64,000 nt of DNA, taken from Sanguibacter gelidistatuariae. Lineage in GTDB: Bacteria > Actinomycetota > Actinomycetes > Actinomycetales > Cellulomonadaceae. Within the stretch, counting starts at the first letter, position 1, and the number at the start of each line of letters is the position of its first letter. A program made the position numbers and the translations under genes. Positions 8,466 through 17,730 of the stretch are shown here, piece by piece. The notes beneath the pieces were generated by a model that was given only the letters and a program-made list of their open reading frames with translations, was not told the DNA's origin and did not search any database. The stretch lies in assembly GCF_900096585.1 (NCBI RefSeq), contig NZ_FMYH01000003.1, forward strand, positions 124,001 through 188,000, in the 5' to 3' direction.

Positions 8466-9509
8466 ATGGCCGACGACGCTGAGGTCCCCGCGAGCGAGCC
8501 AGGCGCCGAACCCGGTCCCGAACCTGGGTCGGCGCCGGAGGGCCCGCCTGTGCCGGCGGGGCGGGGCGGGGCCAAGCGCTGGTTGACGCGGCGTCGGATC
8601 ATTCAGGCGGTTCTTGTGCTGGGGCTGGCGTACGTGGCCATCCCGTTGATCAGTGAGCTTCCGGACGTTGTTGGCGCCCTACGTGATGCCCGTCCGGAGT
8701 GGTTGATCGTCGCCGCGGCGGCGACCTTTGGCGGGTTCGTCTGCGCGGCGGTCGCATTGCGGGCGTGTGCGGGCCTTGCCATCTCCTACCGTGACGGCAT
8801 AGAGATGCAGGTCGCGGCGACGTTCACGGGCACGGCGACCCCCGCCTCTGTCGGGTCGCTGGCGCTCGGGGTGCAGTTCCTCGTCGCGCACGGGCAGCCG
8901 GTGAGCATCGCGACGGCGGTCATCGGGCTCCAGAACATCGTTCAGTTCCTCGTGCACGTCGTGCTCTTGACGGTGCTCGCCCTCGTCGGCGGGAGCAGCG
9001 TCGACGTTCTCAAGGACGCGCCGAGCGGCTGGACCCTGCTGGTGATCCTGGGTGTCGCGTTGGCGGTCGTGGGTATCGCCCTTGGAGTCCGCAGGATCAG
9101 GGACGCGTTGGCAGAGGTGTGGCAGCACCGAGGACGTGAAGCGGCCGAGCACCTCACCACCCTCGTCCGCTCTCCTCGTCGGTTGACGGCGTCTGTCCTC
9201 GGCGCGGCGGGTGGCACGATCTCGTCTGCGGTGACGCTCTGGGCGGTGCTCATCGCCGTGGACGCAGGGAGCCACCCGGTCACTGCTGCGTTCGCGACGA
9301 TGGTGGGGGCGACGCTCGCGTCAGCGGCCCCGACGCCGGGTGGCATCGGGGCCGTCGAGGCTGCTCTGGTCGCCAGCCTCACAGCGCTGGGGATCAACCC
9401 TGGGACCGCTCTTGCGGCAACCTTCGGCTACCGGATCATCGCGACCTGGATACCGACGTGCCTGGGTTGGTTCTTCTACAACCGGTTGCAACGCCGAGGC
9501 ATGATCTGA
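8466..9509 (+). CDS. YbhN/LPG-synthase-TM family integral membrane protein
   Basis: This 347-residue protein has a Pro/Glu/Gly-rich cytosolic N-terminus (about 1-40) and then about eight hydrophobic helices. The family hallmark PTPGGIGAVEAAL is present in the C-terminal third, along with TGTATPASVGSLALG near residues 119-133. The family (UPF0104, related to the flippase half of MprF) is associated with lipid or lipid-linked translocation; the actual substrate is not known. No soluble aminoacyl-transferase domain is present, so it is not a full MprF. It converges on the next gene with a 25-bp gap and no obvious hairpin. Confidence 0.75.
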   Translation: MADDAEVPASEPGAEPGPEPGSAPEGPPVPAGRGGAKRWLTRRRIIQAVLVLGLAYVAIPLISELPDVVGALRDARPEWLIVAAAATFGGFVCAAVALRACAGLAISYRDGIEMQVAATFTGTATPASVGSLALGVQFLVAHGQPVSIATAVIGLQNIVQFLVHVVLLTVLALVGGSSVDVLKDAPSGWTLLVILGVALAVVGIALGVRRIRDALAEVWQHRGREAAEHLTTLVRSPRRLTASVLGAAGGTISSAVTLWAVLIAVDAGSHPVTAAFATMVGATLASAAPTPGGIGAVEAALVASLTALGINPGTALAATFGYRIIATWIPTCLGWFFYNRLQRRGMI

Positions 9510-9534
9510 CCTGCCGCAGTCGTCGCTCAGCGGG

Positions 9535-10149
9535 TCACGGCACGAGGGCGAAGCCCGTGGTCCAGGACGTCTTCTCGGCGGCGGCGAGGGTGAGCTGGAG
9601 GAAACCGAGGGCCTCGAGCTCGTGGGCCCGCTTGAGCGATCCGGCGTCGACGGCGCGCAGGCCACCGGCCTCGACGAGGGAGACGAGTCCCCGCTTGGCG
9701 TCGGCGTCGTCACCGGCCACCAGGACGGTCGTGGGGAGTGTGCCCACGGTCTTGGTGGCGAGCGTCGCCGCGAGGGTCGTGTTGAAGGCCTTGAGCACGT
9801 GGGCGCCCGGGAGCTGGGCCGCGAGCTCAGCCGCGGCGGAGCTGCCCTCGGGCACGACGAGGGAGTCGAAGGTGGCGAAGTCGAGCGGGTTGGTCACGTC
9901 GACGACTGTCTTTCCCGCGAGCTGGCCGGCGTAGGTGGCGACGACGTCGGCGAGAGCTGCGTAGGGCAGGGCGAGCACGACGATGTCACCGGTGATCGGG
10001 TCGCCGAAGGTCCCGGCCGTGGCCGCCGGGTGGACGGCCGCCTTGGCAGCGTCTCGGGCGAGGACCTGGACCTGCGCCCCGGCGTCGACGGCGATGCCGG
10101 CGACTGCTGAGCCGATGTTGCCTGCACCGATGATCGTGACTGTGCTCAT
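9535..10149 (-). CDS. NADPH-dependent F420 reductase-like NAD(P)-binding oxidoreductase
   Basis: The 204-residue protein is a single Rossmann domain with the nucleotide loop IIGAGNIGSA (about 6-15), the strand LARD after beta-2, then VVDVTNPLDF and HVLKAFNTT, both typical of the F420H2:NADP+ oxidoreductase-like family. Members exchange hydride between NADP and coenzyme F420 or act as small flavin/ferric reductases; cofactor preference cannot be decided here. ATG at 10149 gives the expected N-terminus MSTVTIIGAG. It stands alone, with a 119-bp gap upstream. Confidence 0.75.
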   Translation of the reverse strand: MSTVTIIGAGNIGSAVAGIAVDAGAQVQVLARDAAKAAVHPAATAGTFGDPITGDIVVLALPYAALADVVATYAGQLAGKTVVDVTNPLDFATFDSLVVPEGSSAAAELAAQLPGAHVLKAFNTTLAATLATKTVGTLPTTVLVAGDDADAKRGLVSLVEAGGLRAVDAGSLKRAHELEALGFLQLTLAAAEKTSWTTGFALVP

Positions 10150-10268
10150 GGGGACTCCCTGGTCAGGTGCCGGGTTGTCCGCCCGGCAGTGTTTGATGCT
10201 TCAAGTAACTCGCACTCTACTCCGATTACCTGAGGGCATCACGTGTCTTCTCCGGGTTGATCGACTGC

Positions 10269-11738
10269 TCAGCCGGTCGGCGTACCTGTGGCACCGCGCA
10301 TCGATGCGCCCTCGGCCCTGCGCAGAGCGGGGAGCACGTGCTCGGTGAGCATGGGCGCGAGCGTGAGGCCCGACGGCGCGTGCACATCGATCCAGGCGAC
10401 CTCCTCGATCTCCGCAGCAGGCTGGGCGTGGTCGATCACGACCGAGGTGCGGAACACGGTCGCCTCCACGACCGCACCAGCCTCGTTCGCTGCAGGCGCC
10501 CGCCAGGTGCCGAGCGGGCTCAGGGAGTGCCCCGGGAGGATCAGCCCGAGCTCCTCGTGCACCTCGCGACAGGCCGCCGCCCGAGGCGGCTCGCCCGGGT
10601 CGGGCTTGCCGCCGGGCAGCATGAAGGTGCTGGTCCCGCGCTTGCGCACGGTCAGCAGGAGTCCGGCGGTGCTGCGCAGGCACACGGTCGCGACGGTGAC
10701 ATCCGCCGGTCGGCGGACGGCAGGTGCGCTGCTGCCGGCGATCTCGCTGCGGCCCGCCTGTTCCACCAGCACATCCTGTTCCACCAGCCCTACGAGCTCC
10801 GCCCGGAGGTTCTCCCGCGCCGCCTCCTCCCACCGGGCCGCGCCGATCGCGGTCCGGAACAGCGGCACGGTCGCGAGCAGCTGCTCGATGACGGCGGCGC
10901 GCCCGGTCGCGAACGCGGCGTCGGGCACGTGGGCGTACTCGGTCCGGACCTGGGAGACGTAGCGGGCGTAGCGGTCCGGGGCGCTCGCCAGGATCGCGAG
11001 GTCGGCGTCGCACACCAGGGCGCCCGCGGCGTCGCCTGCGGCGGGGGAGTGGTCGGCCGTGATCAGGACGAGCCGGACGACCTCGGCGACCTCCGCCGCG
11101 GTGAGCGGCCCGTCCGTCGTATCCCCGCCCGTCACAGCCCCGCCGGTCACAGCCGCGCCGGGCTCGGGAACCTGCCCGATCAGTGCGCCGAGCAGGTCCT
11201 GGGCGAGCGCGGCCGAGGCCGCCTCGTCCGCGCCGGCCGCGCCGTCGTGCACCCCGTCGTGGAACCACAGCGCGAGGTGCACGGCGCGGGGGGCGGGGTG
11301 ATCAGCCTCGAGGACGGCGAGGGAGTCGAGCACGTGGGTGAGGTGGCCGGGGCCGTGGTAGGCGCGGTGCGACTCGTGCCAGCGGGTCAACAGCTCCGCC
11401 CCGACCGCCTCCGCGCCGGGCACGCCCGGCAGCAGCGCGGACCACCGGGCCAGCGCCGCGGCGCGCTTGGCGGCCATCCGGTCGCGTCCGCGCACCCGCA
11501 GACCCGACGCCGTCAGGCGGCTGAGCAGGTCGCGCCCCGACGTCGCAACCGCCCCGGCCGCGACGAGCTCCGCGACCCGGGAGGCCGGGACGTCATAGTG
11601 GTCGAGGTCGAAGGCCCGCCGCTGGAGACCGGTCGCGGCGGCGAAGGCGTGCAGCTCGGCGAGCGAGGAGCCGGAGACCAGGTGGCACCACATGGTCCCG
11701 TGGGCGGGCCAGAGCGGGGAGTCGATGAAGAGGGTCAC
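10269..11738 (-). CDS. DUF4031 - HD-like - NUDIX three-domain fusion protein
   Basis: The 489-residue protein has three readable parts. Residues 1-75 match DUF4031 (TLFIDSPLWPAHGTMWCHLVS, then FDLDHYDVP). About 100-290 is an HD-type predicted phosphohydrolase with RWHESHRAYHGPGH and ALWFHDGVHD, supplying His/Asp metal ligands. About 330-470 is a NUDIX domain with a complete box GGKPDPGE...REVHEELG. A NUDIX plus HD pair suggests clean-up of nucleotides or nucleotide derivatives, but the substrate is unknown. The GTG at 11738 lies 4 nt after the stop of the S4-domain gene, so they are co-transcribed. The linker around 200-225 is Gly/Thr-rich and repetitive. Confidence 0.75.
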   Translation of the reverse strand: MTLFIDSPLWPAHGTMWCHLVSGSSLAELHAFAAATGLQRRAFDLDHYDVPASRVAELVAAGAVATSGRDLLSRLTASGLRVRGRDRMAAKRAAALARWSALLPGVPGAEAVGAELLTRWHESHRAYHGPGHLTHVLDSLAVLEADHPAPRAVHLALWFHDGVHDGAAGADEAASAALAQDLLGALIGQVPEPGAAVTGGAVTGGDTTDGPLTAAEVAEVVRLVLITADHSPAAGDAAGALVCDADLAILASAPDRYARYVSQVRTEYAHVPDAAFATGRAAVIEQLLATVPLFRTAIGAARWEEAARENLRAELVGLVEQDVLVEQAGRSEIAGSSAPAVRRPADVTVATVCLRSTAGLLLTVRKRGTSTFMLPGGKPDPGEPPRAAACREVHEELGLILPGHSLSPLGTWRAPAANEAGAVVEATVFRTSVVIDHAQPAAEIEEVAWIDVHAPSGLTLAPMLTEHVLPALRRAEGASMRGATGTPTG

Positions 11739-11742
11739 CGGC

Positions 11743-12162
11743 TCAGTGCTGTTCGCGGCCGCGGAACGCGTCGATCTCGCGGCGTTCGCGCTTGGTCGGT
11801 CGGCCGGCCCCGCGGTCTCGCGCCCCGGCAACCGGGGTGTCGAGCCGGGTGGGCGGGGGCGGGGAGCGGTCGATGATGCACTCGGGGACGAGGGCCGTGC
11901 CGACCCGCTTCGTGATGACCTTCTTCACCACGACGATCCGCTCGAGACCTTCCCCGCGCACGTGCACCTCGTCGCCGACCTTGACCGGGGTCGCGGGCTT
12001 GGCGCGCTCGCCGTTGACCTTGACGTGCCCGGCGCGGCAGGCCGCGGCGGCCTGGGAGCGGGTGCGGAACAGGCGCACCGCCCAGGCCCAGCTGTCCACC
12101 CGGGCGCGCGCCCCGGCGTCGGGCAGGGCTGGCGTGACGGGCCGGTCTCCTGCGGTGGGCAC
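11743..12162 (-). CDS. S4-domain RNA-binding protein (Hsp15/HslR-like)
   Basis: The 139-residue protein contains one S4 domain (about 24-85: RVDSWAWAVRLFRTRSQA, then AGHVKVNGERAKP and KVGDEV) and a basic tail (RPTKRERREI). Hsp15-type proteins bind 50S subunits carrying stalled peptidyl-tRNA and help recycle them. The GTG at 12162 is preferred because AGGAG lies 6-7 nt upstream; a possible ATG at 12201 falls inside the -10 box and is probably not translated. The next gene begins 4 nt after its stop. Confidence 0.8.
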   Translation of the reverse strand: MPTAGDRPVTPALPDAGARARVDSWAWAVRLFRTRSQAAAACRAGHVKVNGERAKPATPVKVGDEVHVRGEGLERIVVVKKVITKRVGTALVPECIIDRSPPPPTRLDTPVAGARDRGAGRPTKRERREIDAFRGREQH

Positions 12163-12192
12163 GGTGTGCTCCTGACTGTGCGTGGTGTCTGG

Positions 12193-12198
12193 ATCATA
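12193..12198 (-). promoter_or_regulatory. -10 box TATGAT for the S4/NUDIX operon
   Basis: On the minus strand TATGAT (plus-strand ATCATA) lies about 30 nt before the GTG at 12162. It is near-consensus; no clear -35 is seen. Confidence 0.5.
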
Positions 12199-12267
12199 CA
12201 ATCGCTGCGGGCGCGCCAGCGCGTTCGCCCTGCCAGCACTTGTAGCCTGTGCCCTGCACCGTCCGTG

Positions 12268-14262
12268 GTGCGACCACCGAAGGAGCAGATCATCGTCGAC
12301 GCCGGTCAGGCTTCAGAATCCCCCTTCGGCGAGCTGCTGCTCGCCCTGGCCGCCGCCGTCGCGCGACGCGGCGCATCTGGGCAGACGAGTGGCGCCCAGG
12401 TGGCCCTCGAGGTGCTCGACGCCGAGCACGCGACGGGTGCGCTCGCGGTCCTGACCGACCCGATCGACGAGCTGGTGGGCCGCTTCGGACTCACCCCGAC
12501 CGACCGCCGGCTGCTCGTGGTCGCACTGCTGCCCGAGCTGCACCCCGCCGGGCACCTGCTGCTCGGTCTGCTCTCGGGCGACGAGGGGGCGGCGCGCCCG
12601 AGCGTGGCGGTGGCCCTCGAGCTGGCCGGCCTCTCGACCGTGTCCGCCCAGGGCCGCCAGCGGCTGGCCGCGACCGCGCGACTGCGCCGGCACGGCCTGC
12701 TCTCGGTGCTCGGTGACGACGTGTTCCTCGCCCGGCGGCTCCAGCTCTGCGAGCGGGTCGTCGCCGCGCTGATCGGCGACGACTCCCCGCCGGCTCGGTT
12801 GCTGCCGCTGTTCGGCGAGGTCATGCCGGTCCCGGTCGAGGGCACGACGACGGTCGCGGGCGCCCTCGAGCGCGGCGCCGGCCTCGTGTGGGTCACCGCC
12901 GGGCCGGGCACGGCCGGCACCGCGCTGGCCGCGGCGGCCTGCCAGGAGCTGGGGGTCGTATGCCTGCTGGCGGACCTGCGCCGGGCACCGCAGCTCGGCG
13001 TCGGGCCTGGTGAGGGCGGACCCGGGAGCGCCGGGCTGAGCCAGGCCGTGGTCCGGGGCCTGGTCGCTGAGCTGGTCCTCGAGGCGGCCCTGGACGGCTG
13101 CGTGCTCATCCTGGCCGGGGCCGAGCTCGCGGCCGGTGCGATGGACCTCATCACCGGCGCGGTCATGCCGGTGATCGCGGTGGCCACGACGGCCTGGGAC
13201 ACGGCCTGGGCCACGACGATCCCGGTCGCGGTGACGGCGCCGCGGCTGACCCCGACCGAACGCGGGGAGCTGTGGTGGGTCGCCCTCGGTGGGCAGGTGC
13301 CCCAGGACGCGGTGACCGGGCTGCGCCTGACGCCCGAGCAGATCACCGCCGTCGGGCGGCTCTCGCTGCGCATGGCGGAACAGGCCGGGACCGAGGTGAC
13401 GGCCGCGATCGTGCAGGATGCCGCGCGCCGGCTGGGACGCGGCGGGACGAAGAGCGCGGCCAGCACGGGCAGCACGGCGGTGCTCGACGACCTCGTGCTG
13501 CCCGAGCGCACCCGGGACGAGGTGAGCCGGCTGATCGCGTGGGCGAAGCACCGTGACGACGTGTTCGCGCTGGGTGACCTGCAGGGCAAGGGCGGCAAGG
13601 GGACCGGGATCGCCGCGCTGTTCTCAGGGAGCCCCGGTACGGGGAAGACCCTCGCGGCGCACGTGGTCGCGGACGCGCTCGGCATGGACCTGTTCCAGGT
13701 GGATCTGTCCTCGGTCGTGGACAAGTACATCGGCGAGACGGAGAAGAACCTCGAGAAGGTCTTCGCCGAGGCGGAGTCCCTCAACTGCGTGCTGTTCTTC
13801 GACGAGGCGGACTCGCTGTTCGGGTCGCGGTCGGCTGTGAGCGACTCCAAGGACCGGTACGCCAACCAGGAGGTCGCCTACCTGCTGCAGCGGATGGAGT
13901 CCTTCGACGGGATCACCGTGCTCGCGACGAACCTGCGCGGCAACCTCGACCAGGCCTTCGCACGGCGGCTGCACTTCATGATCCACTTCCCCGATCCCGA
14001 CGCCGCGACACGGGCGAGCCTGTGGGAGCACCACCTCGCCCAGCTGCCGGCGCTCGACCCGGAGGACCCGGTGGACGTGGCTGTCCTCGCGGAGAACCTC
14101 GAGGTCGCCGGCGGGGACATCCGCAACATCGTGCTGTCGGCCGCGTACGAGGCGGTCGCCCAGGAGCGGCTGGTGGGGATGCGGGACCTGCACTTCGCCG
14201 TCGTGCGGGAGTTCACGAAGCTCGGGCGACGGGTCCCGGCGAAGACGTTCGAGCAGGGGTAG
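12268..14262 (+). CDS. eCIS AAA+ ATPase (Afp15/Pvc15-like)
   Basis: This protein of about 664 residues has a helical N-terminal region, a degenerate first nucleotide-binding fold around 205-330 (WVTAGPGTAGTALAA, lacking the Walker A lysine) and a complete C-terminal AAA+ module. The latter shows Walker A SGSPGTGKT (453-461), Walker B VLFFDEAD (Asp512-Glu513) and a sensor stretch ATNLRGNLDQAFARRLHF. This is the ATPase type present in most eCIS loci and is thought to act in assembly or cargo loading. The start is uncertain: GTG codons at 12265/12268 fit the frame, but a good GAAGGAG ribosome site at 12279-12285 points instead to a rare ATC start at 12292. A TAGCCT -10-like box is at 12243-12248. 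Confidence 0.85.
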   Translation: MRPPKEQIIVDAGQASESPFGELLLALAAAVARRGASGQTSGAQVALEVLDAEHATGALAVLTDPIDELVGRFGLTPTDRRLLVVALLPELHPAGHLLLGLLSGDEGAARPSVAVALELAGLSTVSAQGRQRLAATARLRRHGLLSVLGDDVFLARRLQLCERVVAALIGDDSPPARLLPLFGEVMPVPVEGTTTVAGALERGAGLVWVTAGPGTAGTALAAAACQELGVVCLLADLRRAPQLGVGPGEGGPGSAGLSQAVVRGLVAELVLEAALDGCVLILAGAELAAGAMDLITGAVMPVIAVATTAWDTAWATTIPVAVTAPRLTPTERGELWWVALGGQVPQDAVTGLRLTPEQITAVGRLSLRMAEQAGTEVTAAIVQDAARRLGRGGTKSAASTGSTAVLDDLVLPERTRDEVSRLIAWAKHRDDVFALGDLQGKGGKGTGIAALFSGSPGTGKTLAAHVVADALGMDLFQVDLSSVVDKYIGETEKNLEKVFAEAESLNCVLFFDEADSLFGSRSAVSDSKDRYANQEVAYLLQRMESFDGITVLATNLRGNLDQAFARRLHFMIHFPDPDAATRASLWEHHLAQLPALDPEDPVDVAVLAENLEVAGGDIRNIVLSAAYEAVAQERLVGMRDLHFAVVREFTKLGRRVPAKTFEQG

Positions 14263-14439
14263 CGCGTGGCTCAGTTCACCCGTAGCCCGGCGGACTTGGG
14301 TATCAATTGCGGTAGTGCCCGGGCGGTCGGCTGGTCAAGGATGGCGTGAGCAGCGCCAACTCGGCCATCGCCCGTCCCGCTCGGGGGCGCAGTGGCCGCG
14401 TGTCGCAGAGCTCGATCGTCCCGATGAGCGGAGAAGACC

Positions 14440-17400
14440 ATGTCGCTGACGCACGCACCACACCCCACGAGCGCGGCCGCCGACCAACCGGAACCGGCCG
14501 TGGCCCCGGCTGCCCCCGCGCACCTGGCCCCGGTGGCGGGCCTCGTGGTCGGCAGCGCCGACGACCGCGCCGAGAGCGACGCCGACGCGCTCGCCGACAG
14601 GGCGCTGCGTCGTCTGCACGCCGGCGCCGCTACGGCGCCGCCGGGAAGCGGACCAGGCACGCCGTCCGACGACGTCCACGCGCACGGCCCCAGCTGTGGC
14701 CACCTGCGGCGCAGCGCGGCCCCGACGCCGGGAGCCGTCGTCGGCGCAGCCGGTGGCGCCCTCGACGCGGCCACGAGCGGGCAGATCTCCGCCCGCACCG
14801 GCGGCGGACGCGGCCTGCCCGACGGCCTCCGGCAGTCGATGGAAGGTGCCTTCGGCACCGGCCTGGGCCACGTGCGCATCCACGACGACTCCACCTCTGC
14901 CTCGCTCAACAAGGCCGTCTCCGCTCGGGCGTTCACCTCGGGGTCGGACATCTTCTTCGGGGCGGGGGAGTATGCCCCGCACGACGCCGTCGGGCAGAAG
15001 GTGCTTGCGCACGAGCTTGCGCACGTCGTGACCGAGGGTGGTGCGGCCCCGCTGCGGCGATGGCCCTGGTCGAGCGACGAGGACAAGAAGAAGGCAGCCG
15101 AGGAGAAGGCGGAGTCCGACAGGGTCGCGAAGGAGAAGGCGGCGGAGAAAGAGAAGAAGCGCATCGACGACGCGGCGGCCAAGGAGGTCAAGGAGAAGGC
15201 CAAGGCGGATGCGAAGGCGGCCGAGGCCAAGGCCAAGGCGGACGCGAAGGCAGCCCAGGCCCAGGCGCAGGCCGACGCGAAGGCGAAGACGACCAAGGAC
15301 TCCGCGACCGTGTCCGGGCACAAGAAGCTCGAGACGTCCACAAAAGAGGGCTATAAGACTGCGCGGGCGGAAGGCGTCGCCGCGCGCCAGGGCATGAGCG
15401 AGACCATGCTTGGCGGCAGCGAGAGCAAGGTGGCCCTGGCCAAGGCCCTGCTCGAGGAGCAGATGGCCGAGGCGATCGAGAGCGAGCAGGAGCTCGCGGC
15501 GGAGCTCGCTGCCGCGAACCCCGCCTGGACCGAGGACCAGGTCCTCGACGAGGCGTACAAGCAGACCTGGCTGGTCGGCTTCCGTGCCAAGAACCTCTTG
15601 TCCGTGCGTCCGCCACGAGAGACCGTCGCCGAGCGGCTGGTGTGGCAGATCCGCCAGTCGCGGACCGAGGCCGCCGTCGCGAGCGCGAGCAACGAGGCCG
15701 AGGCGGGAACCAGGAAGCTCGGGATCATGTTCTCCAAGGAGGTCGAGCTCACCTACGAGAAGTACGTCGTCGCGTTGCAGGCAGCCATGGCGGCGAGGCC
15801 CCCGCTCCTGCCCGCGGTTGCCGGGGCACAAGCACAGGCCGCGGCCGACGAAAGGTCGAAGGCCGACGCCGAGGCGAAGGCAGAAACCGAGGTGTGGGGA
15901 GCCGTGCCGGACAAGGTCAGGGAGAAGCGGCCGCTCAAAAACAGCGCCCTGGACATCCGCGCGATCATGGACGCCCGCGTCCGCCTGGCGGGGACACCGC
16001 GAGAGAAGGACCCCACCGGGCTCGCCAAGGCAGACGCGCTCTCGGAGAAGGCCGGCGGATACGTCGAGCAGGGTGCTGGGGTCGTCGGCAAGATCCAGTC
16101 GCGGATCGCATCGAAGGGTCAGGAGGAGGACACCAAGCTCGACGCGGCGAACACCGGTGATCCTCTGTACACCCAGGACCCGCTCGGCGCCGGCGCACTC
16201 GTCGACGGCGCGCAGAAGGCCGCTGAGAACCTCAAGTCGGGCAACCGTTCGGGCGAGGGCCCGGACTTCCCGCAGTCGGTCCAGACCAAGGCAGCGGAGG
16301 GGATCGGAACCGTCACGGACGTGTTCACGTCCCTGGCCGACAGCGTCGACGGCATCCTCAAGTTCGCCAAGGCGGCCAAGGCGTCGTGGGGGTCGAACGA
16401 CCCCCGCAAGGAACTGGGCGCAGCCAAGGCCGCCTTCGACGGTCTGGACAAGCTCAACACCACAGCTAAATCGACGGCGAAGTTCGCCGTGCTCATCGAC
16501 TCCTCGATCGAGGACAGCGTCAAGCAGGTCATCCCAGGGCTCAACATCGTCACCGCGGTGCTCGCCGTCGCGAGCAACGCCATGGACCTGGCCGACAAGT
16601 CCATGCGGATGAACGAGACGAATACGGCCATGCTCGAGGCTCGGCTGTCGGATCCAGACCTGGCGAGGGTGAACGTCCTGATCTACCCGCTGCTGCGGGT
16701 CGCGTCGAAGTTCACGAAGAACCTCGAGCAGGCCTCCTGGAACACAGCGATCTCGATCTCACAGGTCGTCACGTCGATCGCGACGGTCGCCTCCGCCGGC
16801 GGGTTCGGCATCCCCGCCGCCGTCCAGATGGGGGTCGGCGTCTTGGACAAACTGCACACGCTCGGCCACTTCATCGCCACGGAATACATGACCTCCCTGT
16901 CGCTCAAGGCGAGCGACGCATCCGCCGGGGCGCTCGAGGGCTCAGCCGAGCAGGTCCTCACCCACAACCCGGGGATGGCCGTCGACGGCATCATCCTGCG
17001 AGCGGCAGGCAGCGACCCCGTGGCGATCAAGTTCCTCGCCAAGTACGAGGTCGACGGAGCGCCGGTCGACGAGGCCATGCTCAAGAAGGTCAATCGCGCG
17101 TCCGCCCCGAAGGCGCCCAAGGCCCCGCTCGCCAAGGGACCGACCGCGGCAGGCCCGCAGCCCGCCACTCCCGCACAGCCCGCGGTGCTCGAGCACGACA
17201 TGCTCTTCAAGATCCGTCAGGCCGTGCTCGAGGTGCTGGGCGACGACGCCGACCCCGAGTACACCTACACGAAGGTGGTCAAGGAACTCGAGTCCAACCG
17301 GGACAGGGTCGTGGACAGGTGGAACGCCACGGGCGCCATGGCGGACCAGCGCAACCGCATGGACGCCGACGGCGGCGACAAGGACGCCGGAGATCGTGGC

Positions 17401-17730
17401 CTGATCTTCAGGCTCAAGATGTTCGTCAAGGGCGAAGAGAAGTTCGGCAGGTCCCAGCGCAAGACCGACGTGAACTGGGACGCCGCGAAGAAGAAGAACA
17501 CCGTCCGCGAAGACGGCGTGGCTCTCATCTGCGGGCCGTACCAGCTGCCCGTCCGGTGCACCGAAGCGGACATGAAGACGTTCCTCGACGGAGTCGATTC
17601 GCTCAGCGACAAGGAGATCGTCGAGGCTGCCACCAACAAGGAGAACTCCGAGGAAGGCCGAGCGATCCTGGTCAAGATCGTCCAGGATCGGTTGACGAAG
17701 AAGAAGCCGCACGCCGGAGCGACCGCATGA
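14440..17730 (+). CDS. DUF4157 (eCIS-core metallopeptidase-like) cargo candidate
   Basis: The 1096-residue protein has a disordered N-terminus (1-125), then a DUF4157 domain (about 126-199) ending in HELAH (191-195), the zinc-binding HExxH form. A Lys/Ala/Glu coiled coil follows (about 213-300), then a long mostly helical region with hydrophobic segments around 685-830, and a charged C-terminal part. DUF4157 is the domain most strongly tied to eCIS loci and usually sits at the N-terminus of cargo or toxin proteins. No known toxin fold was recognised in the C-terminus. ATG 14440 has GGAGAAG upstream. The 177-bp gap before it shows no clear promoter. Its stop overlaps the next start, so it is coupled to a chaperone-like gene. 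Confidence 0.8.
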   Translation: MSLTHAPHPTSAAADQPEPAVAPAAPAHLAPVAGLVVGSADDRAESDADALADRALRRLHAGAATAPPGSGPGTPSDDVHAHGPSCGHLRRSAAPTPGAVVGAAGGALDAATSGQISARTGGGRGLPDGLRQSMEGAFGTGLGHVRIHDDSTSASLNKAVSARAFTSGSDIFFGAGEYAPHDAVGQKVLAHELAHVVTEGGAAPLRRWPWSSDEDKKKAAEEKAESDRVAKEKAAEKEKKRIDDAAAKEVKEKAKADAKAAEAKAKADAKAAQAQAQADAKAKTTKDSATVSGHKKLETSTKEGYKTARAEGVAARQGMSETMLGGSESKVALAKALLEEQMAEAIESEQELAAELAAANPAWTEDQVLDEAYKQTWLVGFRAKNLLSVRPPRETVAERLVWQIRQSRTEAAVASASNEAEAGTRKLGIMFSKEVELTYEKYVVALQAAMAARPPLLPAVAGAQAQAAADERSKADAEAKAETEVWGAVPDKVREKRPLKNSALDIRAIMDARVRLAGTPREKDPTGLAKADALSEKAGGYVEQGAGVVGKIQSRIASKGQEEDTKLDAANTGDPLYTQDPLGAGALVDGAQKAAENLKSGNRSGEGPDFPQSVQTKAAEGIGTVTDVFTSLADSVDGILKFAKAAKASWGSNDPRKELGAAKAAFDGLDKLNTTAKSTAKFAVLIDSSIEDSVKQVIPGLNIVTAVLAVASNAMDLADKSMRMNETNTAMLEARLSDPDLARVNVLIYPLLRVASKFTKNLEQASWNTAISISQVVTSIATVASAGGFGIPAAVQMGVGVLDKLHTLGHFIATEYMTSLSLKASDASAGALEGSAEQVLTHNPGMAVDGIILRAAGSDPVAIKFLAKYEVDGAPVDEAMLKKVNRASAPKAPKAPLAKGPTAAGPQPATPAQPAVLEHDMLFKIRQAVLEVLGDDADPEYTYTKVVKELESNRDRVVDRWNATGAMADQRNRMDADGGDKDAGDRGLIFRLKMFVKGEEKFGRSQRKTDVNWDAAKKKNTVREDGVALICGPYQLPVRCTEADMKTFLDGVDSLSDKEIVEAATNKENSEEGRAILVKIVQDRLTKKKPHAGATA

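Noticed and set aside
12163-12201. ATG at 12201 as start of the S4-domain gene
   Set aside because: It is part of the TATGAT -10 box, and the GTG at 12162 has an AGGAG site at good distance.
14278-14320. Third copy of the eCIS palindrome before the DUF4157 gene
   Set aside because: Only isolated GGTAG/CGTAG half-sites occur, without the second arm or a -10 at the shared spacing.
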